Source of the DNA: Bacteroidales bacterium
GTDB lineage: Bacteria; Bacteroidota; Bacteroidia; Bacteroidales; WCHB1-69
Length of the DNA: 49,175 nucleotides
Reading direction: 5' to 3'
NCBI GenBank assembly: GCA_017651425.1
Contig: JAGCCZ010000025.1
Span: 1 to 49,175 of the forward strand
Under the pieces are notes generated by a model. It searched no databases. It had not been told where the DNA came from and worked only from the letters and a program-made list of their open reading frames with translations. Each line of letters begins with the position of its first letter. The first letter of the stretch is position 1. Below, piece by piece: positions 46,301 through 49,175 of the stretch. Both the position numbers and the translations under genes were made by a program.

Positions 46301-49175
46301 GCAGCGCGACATCCTCGGCGATGACCCGCTCACCGAAGACCGCATTGAACCCATTGTTCCTGCGGAATTGGGTGTTATCATCCATAACCGTGGCGCTGGA
46401 ATGGCCAAGAATGTCCTCCTGGAAACCGCCGAACCGAAGATTATCGACAATGAGAAAGGTTTGGCTGTCGATTTCGCCATGTATGGGGCTGCATTCAACG
46501 GTAATGAACGCCAGCTGGGTCTGATGGAGATCCCGTTTGGCAATATCGAGCCCGGTCGCACGGGAGTAGGAGAGTGGTGGTTCACCAGCACACTGCTTGG
46601 CCACTTTGTCTCCTACGAGGCACATGTGATCCACAACAACAGCTTTGGTAATCCCGATCTCAGTTTGGTGAGCAGTTTGGATATCCACCCGCTCATCCAT
46701 ACCGTTTATGCGTACGGCAATTTGGACGACGGCATCAACGACTTCCTCGTGGATGATGTGGATGACATCCGAAATTATCCCGACAGCCTCTATTTCTCCA
46801 ATGGCAGCCGTACCGCTGTGGCCACCGCTGACAGCATCAGCTTCGACCACTATGTCACTCCAATCGACACGATTGTTATACTTACATTGGATCCATCCCG
46901 TATCGGTTGGAACTATGAACAGACTTGGGATCCTGGACGCGGCCAGTACAAGCTCGTTAGCTGTACCCGCAACAGTGATCAACAGGTGATCCCATTGAGC
47001 AACGTATGGCAGTCGCATGTCACCATCCCTGTCGGCGCAGATCCCATTTACGAGAACAGACTGCATATTGTGGATACGCTCAGCAATGACCTGCCGACTA
47101 CTTATACGTTAGTGTTCAGTTTGTATGATCTGGTGTTGGAAGTTGATTCCATCCGTGGTGTCCCGGATACTATAATGCAAACGCCGTTGACTTCGGTTAT
47201 CGTTAAATTCAACAAATCTATTGTGGATTCCACATTCACATACTCCGACATGAGTCTCAGATGTAACAATGGACCGAATCTGTTGGATGAGAACTTGCAG
47301 ATTGAGAAGTTGGATTCTGTGACATACAGGCTGCATTTGGCTCCTTACACCACTCAATCTGGCTATTATGTGTTGAATATCCAAACGCTGGACATTACGG
47401 ATACAGTGGGATTCAACGGATATTATGGCAAGCAGGTAACTTGGATTCAGAATATCCAAACTTGTTTGCCCGTGTTGATATCAGTTGCCGAGACCATCTG
47501 CCAGGGTGAGACTTACATCTTCCATGGTCGTCCGTTGGTCACGGCGGGCAGTTACACTGACACGTTGCAGACTGTTCACGGTTGCGACTCCATCGTAACG
47601 TTGCACCTGACCGTCAACCACGGTGATTATGTGGAGGTGTCGATGGATACCTGCGGCGCAGGATTCTACTGGCCGTTGGCCGACACTATCGTTAGCCAGT
47701 CTGGCACATACTACCATTACAGCACCAATGTCAACAGCTGCATGGATACCACAGTCCTGATGCTCTCGTTGCACCGACCGGCCTTGACGGAGCTCACAGC
47801 GCAAATCTGCGCGGGTGAGGTCTATGACCAGAATGGCTTCAATGTCAGCACGGCGGGTGACCACTATCTGAACCTCCAGACGGTTTACGGCTGCGACAGT
47901 GTGGTGATTCTGCACTTGACGGTGGGCAGCGAGGCCGTCACCCATCTCGTGGCATCTATCTGCGAGGGTGAAAGCTACAACGGGAACGGCTTTGAAATCA
48001 CCGCGCCCGCTGCAGGCGTCCACGACTATTCCAACACGATTGCTCGTCCCGGCTCCTGCGACAGCATCGTGGTCCTGCACTTGACTGTGAACCACTCCAC
48101 CACGGGTGACACTACCGCCATTGTTTGTGGCAGTTTCAACTGGTATGGCACTACCTACACGCAGAGCGGTGACTACACGCATACGCTGACGAATGCTGCG
48201 GGCTGTGACAGTATCGTGACGCTGCACCTGACGGTTAATTACACGACCTACGGCAACATCACTGCGGTGGCTTGCGACAGCTACGACTGGTATGGCACTA
48301 CCTACACGCAGAGCGGTGATTACACGCACACGCTGACCAACGCCAACGGCTGCGACTCTATCGTCACGCTGCACCTGACGGTGAACCACACGACCTATGG
48401 CAACATTACCGTCGTTGCTTGCGACAGCTACGACTGGTATGGCACCACCTACATGCAGAGCGGCGACTACACGCATACGCTGACCAATGCGGAGGGTTGC
48501 GACAGTGTCGTGACGCTGCACCTGACCGTTAATCAACCCACCTACGGTGATACCACCGCCGTGGCATGCGACAGCTACGACTGGTACGGCACCACCTACA
48601 CGCAGAGCGGCGATTACACGCATACGCTGACGAATGCTCACGGTTGCGACTCCATCGTCACGCTGCACCTGACGGTGAACCACTCGACCTACGGCAACGT
48701 CACTGCTGTGGCTTGTGACAGCTATGACTGGTATGGAACCACCTACACGCAGAGCGGCGATTACACGCATACGCTGACGAATGCTCACGGTTGCGACTCC
48801 ATCGTGACACTGCATCTGACCGTCAACCACTCCACCACGGGTTCCATCACTGCCGTGGCTTGCAACAGCTACGACTGGTACGGCACTACCTATACGCATA
48901 GCGGCAACTATACGCACACGTTGACGAATGCTCACGGTTGCGATTCCATCGTTATGCTACACCTGACTGTCAATTACACGACCTATGGCAATATCACCGC
49001 TGTGGCCTGCAACAGCTATGACTGGTACGGCACCACCTACACGCAGAGCGGCGATTACACGCATACGCTGACGAATGTTAACGGTTGCGACTCCATCATG
49101 ACGCTGCACCTGACGGTGAACCACTCCACCACAGGCGACATCACAGCGGTGGCGTGCGACAGCTACGACTGGTAC
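34350..49175 (+). CDS. Giant secreted C10 protease-adhesin, 3' end outside window
   Basis: One frame runs 4942 codons to the last base with no stop; I checked phase at more than a dozen points. Residues 1-28 signal peptide; about 45-150 SpeB-type propeptide; about 180-385 C10 (streptopain) protease with Cys214 in GCVAVAMAQ, His353 in GGHAFVCDGYD and HINWGWNG. Then: Ig-like domains (about 410-505, 946-1047); fibronectin III domains (about 683-769, 1050-1211, 1460-1542); cleaved-adhesin domain as in gingipains (about 777-940); propeller-like segment (1214-1451); DSYGDGWNGG domain (1546-1651); beta-helix (1653-1969); Fibrobacter-succinogenes-major-paralog domain (1984-2216); second beta-helix (2221-2651); GCDS-type repeats (2666-2764); large multi-domain module (about 2864-4251); Ig-like domain; repeat array from 4372. 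A T9SS sorting domain is expected beyond the edge. ATG at 34356 is an alternative start. Confidence 0.88.
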   Translation, partial: MNMRKTFTLFLTMILVVLTVCLQTLSAQTDRHNVQNSPSGRLTHVTSAQALEVGYAFMRTNTHSRGNVNVSKQSMRLVYTGVAKDSVTRAVTDCYYVFSLQPTGFVMVAADERVRPILGYSYSNNFVAEDIPDNVRSWLENYSKQIKTAIDNDSQSCSETRTMWELLRSGRATATRNITSIAPLLQTTWDQGCYYNQFCPEDSLGSCGHVWAGCVAVAMAQVVRYWEWPNHGLNSHSYTCDYGTLSVNFGATTYNYNNMPNGLSSSTSTSQKEEVAKLIYHCGVAVEMDYAPGGSSAYSSDVPDALYDYFAYADNGTYVSRYNYSDSDWVNLIKHELDSLRPVYYSGHGTGGHAFVCDGYDNSGFFHINWGWNGWYDGYFELSALTPSTSNFSSDQAAIIGIRSSGTFMRCSDSELSFFARVGEESAPQSISVCGHGLSGNISVSAGSGFKVSSDGANYYDILTLPAAGGTMYVKYIPTQSGDVADSLILTSGSYSLTVALNGTDKVIVGSGTATNAYLPSYSYYSYSLTQQIYTPAEIGTPGYIYSIDIYNEGLEQTRNLDLYLVHTDKQTFANGTDWIPVTENDKVFSGVVTMVSGAWTTFQINNFAYDGESNLALVVDDNTGTWENSMNCRVFYAQNQALRVYDDYTNYDPTNPSNYNGAVLSQKNQLRIGITPAVIVSCGKPSNLVFSNLTTTSVSVSWSNGSGTFGYEYKKSSDTVWTVACQDNCGFNCNLTGLLPNTTYQFRVRSVCAGNTISAWLAGSFTTLADCSTIYTLPFFEGFDSGSLPECWQAIDSDGDGYTWDAAYWNDNLGYSGYGHTGAGCVASASYINNVGALTPNNWLISPPIAIPSQGASLSFWARVHGYPEPVEVLVSTTGNAIANFTGAALLTQTITSDTYTEYTVNLAAYAGQNIYIAFVHRNVTDQYWLMLDDVSVYYSPTNPGIVANPTTLDFDTVVLGQSSAVKTSDVSAYNLINSITATTTAPFEISADGTTFATTATVAQTGGTLYMRYTPTAIGAATGTVTLSSTGASDVFITMTGYGFDTICSIPSDLFVTETGLYRAMLSWTENGTATGWQICLDEDESNLITVASLSYMFTNLSSGMHFFKVRANCGSDGYSGWSNSVSVYISPCESPYNLKTTASVAGTASISWQGNSDGYNLRYRPSGNSGWTLVTGLTSTTYTISGLVAGDYEVEVAAVCDSLNWIPTTFSIMEVLSTANWYGYAGYYSEYYKFVSFSMQNPAAVSYATGTLHSLSENWYALAAAYANGYVWCITQDGDLSRATLDNNNKTISEFETIIPGFENTYSNSMSYNPVDGRIYYNMFDERKLKSFDPLHPEDVTEIGTYNINVLTFAINSAGEAYCVEISTGDLYRLYLNDASSAYIGNTGKNVNYAQSMAFDLQTNELFWAQYYSSDNCGLYKVNPSTAATCLVGQIGGGNGTEFTGLFMGDNAVIACPAPSNLTATLTQGNAPMAMLSWTENGNATSWQVCINGDETNLITVNTTSYTLANLPFGTSYTVKVRARCGTDSYSYWSGIVSFTTDFCMPENQCKISCMLQDSYGDGWNGGAIKVVDALTNIVLSTWTMSGSYAADTLLVCDGRNIRFEWVSGNYDYECSYTVLNADGDTIFSGSGTMSDNVVYAVDCHLVHYDHIYVTENGTGDGSSWTTATGDLQWALNTALNIRNTYGVTPDVWVAAGTYYGDTTSSNAFTMVEGVNVYGGFAGNEPANYDLSQRNFVANETVLDGKNARQVLSSSHFNNATLWDGFTIRHGRGNTGAGVLLFTNAEIRHCSIMNNKCFSGGGGVYSDHGSVSNCLIANNTAVWGGGMVSLYSSVVNTTIVRNSSNSSGVYGDENSVFTNCIIWGNKLSDGTPGNLYGTSTCSYSAIEGGCQGDSIIALNAGNSPLFVNPSLTAGADDVTANVDWHLHPGSPCINAGDNSAVTDAFDMDGNLRIYHGRVDMGCYEWQGSQVIPVGDAQPCADVPTVADFDEITYNTVKVGNQCWMKENLRSTHYSDGTVIPLGNFSTSESTPYCYWPGNNSNNVPAYGYLYNWSAVMCGMNSNNANPSAVQGVCPVGWHVPSAAEWSQLFDYVKGESVYRCGTDSNNIAKALASIWGWNSTQTECAVGNDAGQNNLTGFGAMPAGNFYGLYDNFNSVAFFWTSSDTTVQPNYNTYSSVPFPIFCAVNSLSPNVESRTEYKSQGFSVRCLKNDTLVADYSGIIFVTPSGAGDHSGSSWANATSSIDTAQILAQEHNAVVWVAAGTYYGDTTSSNAFTMVEGVNVYGGFAGNEPANYDLSQRDFVANETALDGDSARRVLYQPNDFNIETEWDGFTIQHGQTSGNGGGAYLRRNAVLSQCRIQGNVSSSDISGGGGGVYCNNASVDKCNVYGNTSLYNGGGVYATNSTVSDCRIERNAVSNHYPNPQYYGGGGIRASSSTITGCRIKGNQSAVAGGGVFSSGAVLSGCEILENTAVNRGGGIDFTGSNSRVTDCLVGNNTATNVGGGISGGGMVVNTTIVRNTSTGDGAGVNGTSSATQITLTNCIVWGNERNGAPDNVGGNLTCSHSAIEGGHEGDSIIVLNDINQPLFVNPSLTAGASDSTANVDWHLQNGSVCVNRGSNAAVTDILDLDGTARVKRDTVDLGCYESDFYSVPVLYCTTVYGEFAATACDSYTWNDQVYSHSGDYQQTFPLANGCDSIATLHLTVNHAATTNEYLTICASDLPYLYRDTLLDISTPQLLTINSQLLTQNGCDSTVILFLTVTPSTVGNFAAMTPTNNYPITAYPIRFTWDAVENASNYDLYVWPVGDPQPQQPTASHIHGTSYTLSSLANRGAYQWSMTAYNACDTSVSSTRQFTLNVTPTLTVNTNNPVDMGEVQLNGARSIWFQVNGNALDSVISYQLTGADSAAFTLVPTATWDSLRGGRMQLTFHPTVAQAEYTAQMTFYSDTLVRTFTIKGHLADYLTFTTYVDTNIYAMDSQIPIHGRVTNPLNEPVAGLEVEVYVNVMDYVRTFPAISDANGQFTVMFTPQHSEAGYYTVGSRRAGGNSTAVHDDFNIPGMMLASSDWILWEPTIDQPDTGVIAVRNRSQIPLTNIQVTPVSLPNGCTVQFVPLNLAGMATGNLQFIVSGSEVSTGVNYEEVRLNAVSSEGAAMSFSAWYYCMPQRAALDVTPTSLITTMTRGKSKIVDFKIYNNGTGPTGDIYVSLPNVPWMSVVGSDTLPSLAVHDSAYVSIRLSADSTTALVRYTGNFVINCERGEGVSVPYSITAISDSTGTLLVDVTDEYTWNTNGGHGPHLAGANVTVKGYYSLETVAMGVTDANGHFVVSDLPEGYYKLIVRADRHAEYQGALLITAGDTNRQDIFIQFQAITYSWEVVPTEIQDEYTYELNVDFETHVPKPVVTMELDRSLTLPEDCQTAEFNVIATNHGLIAALDFSLIMPQSDYLVFTPLINHIDSFPAQTTYIIPVRYQRKDCAELGYTISTGPGDSINPHNPNTPNDNSGFGSGDPDCYYCNIKCYKKFVEATYRYICRQYYWEIIPSYEITYVGVPLSNCVDSNPHIPRVGGRTICPFVVGGGGGGIDTSNKYEPIELIEICDTNLTPCQNAINGVLGCIAPIKINQYNEFTLDGEGAILDLMAELLEKLGVPGVSTALCVGSIIADIPNIIACIHSLTHNHTPDIRERDLETVLNLYEQFDPIPYYMQHYSVDPLVYDLLLDQLLEKQLPANTGIYRQGQITPTGRAAILDTCQTIDSSITVVYLVNDAVDRWNNTVVAWDSGYYRIIDAPIGYDTNFAQIDTGLVRELYVLNAEAVSQGYINIFERYNESVIALENAAIDYRDNQNSSSVCASVTVQFSQKMTMTREAFQGTLTINNGHESQPMQDIDVNFVIRDVDGVDCTNLFQINFQSYNNMTGSNGSLVLDALNEGSIVVQFIPTKQAAPTMPKQYSFGGSFSFIDPFTGEFMTYNLYPVDIMVNPCPDLYVNYFMQRDILGDDPLTEDRIEPIVPAELGVIIHNRGAGMAKNVLLETAEPKIIDNEKGLAVDFAMYGAAFNGNERQLGLMEIPFGNIEPGRTGVGEWWFTSTLLGHFVSYEAHVIHNNSFGNPDLSLVSSLDIHPLIHTVYAYGNLDDGINDFLVDDVDDIRNYPDSLYFSNGSRTAVATADSISFDHYVTPIDTIVILTLDPSRIGWNYEQTWDPGRGQYKLVSCTRNSDQQVIPLSNVWQSHVTIPVGADPIYENRLHIVDTLSNDLPTTYTLVFSLYDLVLEVDSIRGVPDTIMQTPLTSVIVKFNKSIVDSTFTYSDMSLRCNNGPNLLDENLQIEKLDSVTYRLHLAPYTTQSGYYVLNIQTLDITDTVGFNGYYGKQVTWIQNIQTCLPVLISVAETICQGETYIFHGRPLVTAGSYTDTLQTVHGCDSIVTLHLTVNHGDYVEVSMDTCGAGFYWPLADTIVSQSGTYYHYSTNVNSCMDTTVLMLSLHRPALTELTAQICAGEVYDQNGFNVSTAGDHYLNLQTVYGCDSVVILHLTVGSEAVTHLVASICEGESYNGNGFEITAPAAGVHDYSNTIARPGSCDSIVVLHLTVNHSTTGDTTAIVCGSFNWYGTTYTQSGDYTHTLTNAAGCDSIVTLHLTVNYTTYGNITAVACDSYDWYGTTYTQSGDYTHTLTNANGCDSIVTLHLTVNHTTYGNITVVACDSYDWYGTTYMQSGDYTHTLTNAEGCDSVVTLHLTVNQPTYGDTTAVACDSYDWYGTTYTQSGDYTHTLTNAHGCDSIVTLHLTVNHSTYGNVTAVACDSYDWYGTTYTQSGDYTHTLTNAHGCDSIVTLHLTVNHSTTGSITAVACNSYDWYGTTYTHSGNYTHTLTNAHGCDSIVMLHLTVNYTTYGNITAVACNSYDWYGTTYTQSGDYTHTLTNVNGCDSIMTLHLTVNHSTTGDITAVACDSYDWY
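39435..39593 (+). repeat. Internal duplication, copy 1
   Basis: 159 bases in the first beta-helix module (protein motif VAAGTYYGDTTSSNAFTMVE and onward) recur at 41130-41288, exactly 1695 bases (565 codons) further on, with about six mismatches by eye (about 96% identity). Confidence 0.9.
41130..41288 (+). repeat. Internal duplication, copy 2
   Basis: Second copy of the 159-base segment at 39435-39593, in the same frame, at the start of the second beta-helix module. Flanking parts of the two modules are only distantly similar, so this segment is unusually well conserved. Confidence 0.9.
44550..45890. other. AT-rich block inside the giant gene
   Basis: Base composition drops to about 35% GC in a line I counted (45361-45420), against 48-52% in flanking lines (44161-44220, 47821-47880). 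The reading frame continues. The block encodes Cys- and Tyr-rich segments, a short run of six glycines, and a helical region (ILDLMAELLEKLG, RERDLETVLNLYEQF) unlike the beta-rich rest of the protein. Codons change to AT-ending ones. It suggests a separate evolutionary origin or relaxed codon selection. Confidence 0.7.
47463..48095 (+). repeat. Degenerate GCDS-type repeat units
   Basis: About four diverged units precede the regular array. Each starts near a Cys (for example ETICQGETYIF, DTCGAGFYWP, QICAGEVYDQ, SICEGESYNG) and three end in a GCDS- or SCDS-centred strand pattern such as GCDSIVTLHLTVN. Lengths vary and identity is low at DNA level. Confidence 0.8.
48096..49175 (+). repeat. Tandem array of 147-bp (49-residue) repeats
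   Basis: The Trp codon of the (D/N)WYGTTY motif recurs at 48141, 48288, 48435, 48582, 48729, 48876, 49023 and 49170, always exactly 147 bases apart. That makes seven complete units and an eighth cut by the window edge. Each unit has two cysteines (one before SYDWYG, one in GCDSI), an SGDYTHTLTN segment and a TLHLTVN strand. Units are nearly identical at protein level and highly similar at DNA level. The number of further copies is unknown. Confidence 0.95.

Noticed and set aside
45576..47066. 496-codon antisense ORF in the giant gene
   Set aside because: Spans the AT-rich/GC-rich boundary of the sense gene and has no protein-like motif; the sense frame explains the sequence.
47481..48935. 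484-codon antisense ORF across the repeat array
   Set aside because: It mirrors the sense repeats with period 49 and has a monotonous Val/Arg/Ala-rich composition. The sense strand encodes a clear protein, so this is a codon-bias shadow.
48096..49175. CRISPR-like array
   Set aside because: The regular 147-bp period has no unique spacers and the whole unit is coding and conserved, so it is a protein repeat.

Overview
The window looks like a chromosomal segment of a Bacteroidota bacterium, most likely of the order Bacteroidales. Three things point there. Many genes are preceded by the TAnnTTTG promoter element typical of that phylum. Secreted proteins end in type IX secretion system (T9SS) sorting domains, both the short A type and the gliding-motility (CHU_C) type. 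The gene families are also characteristic: an OstA-like protein, DUF1573, DUF6913, a TonB-dependent receptor with a carboxypeptidase-like N-terminal domain, an RprY-like regulator and a C10 protease. Overall base composition is near 50% GC by eye. The species cannot be named from sequence alone.

Layout. 1-3553 is a gene-poor, AT-richer accessory stretch with a long inverted repeat, small membrane proteins, a zinc-ribbon protein, an NTF2-like protein, a gene remnant and a lipoprotein. 3756-6689 holds rsmI, eno and a convergent OmpR-type response regulator that shares a bidirectional terminator with eno. 6939-13255 is an envelope/secretion block: a T9SS cargo protein, a MORN-repeat lipoprotein, an OstA-like protein and a convergent PKD/CHU_C surface protein. 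13680-19933 is a housekeeping envelope block: mpl, a DUF1573 protein, lpxD, lpxC, a DUF6913 protein and dapA. 19958-29478 holds an M14 carboxypeptidase with a T9SS tail, rplY (L25), a PpiD/SurA-like foldase, a TonB-dependent receptor, a small outer-membrane barrel protein and an NhaD-type antiporter. 29511-31855 is a divergent pair, a WYL-domain regulator and an RtcB RNA ligase. 31964-34087 encodes a lipoprotein M3 peptidase (Dcp-like).

From 34350 to the right edge a single reading frame stays open for 4942 codons and leaves the window without a stop. It begins with a signal peptide, a SpeB-type propeptide and a C10 (streptopain) protease with Cys214 and His353. It continues through Ig-like and fibronectin III domains, a gingipain-type cleaved-adhesin domain, a propeller-like segment, two beta-helix modules flanking a Fibrobacter-succinogenes-major-paralog domain, and a very large conserved multi-domain module. 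It ends in a tandem array of 49-residue repeats with an exact 147-bp period. This giant secreted protease-adhesin is the most unusual object here.

Functionally the window is dominated by envelope biology: lipid A (lpxD, lpxC), peptidoglycan precursor supply and recycling (dapA, mpl), outer-membrane biogenesis (OstA-like, PpiD-like) and exported proteases/adhesins. Two points depart from the usual Bacteroidales layout. LpxC is free-standing rather than fused to FabZ, and lpxA does not follow it. I saw no tRNA, rRNA, CRISPR array, transposase or phage gene.
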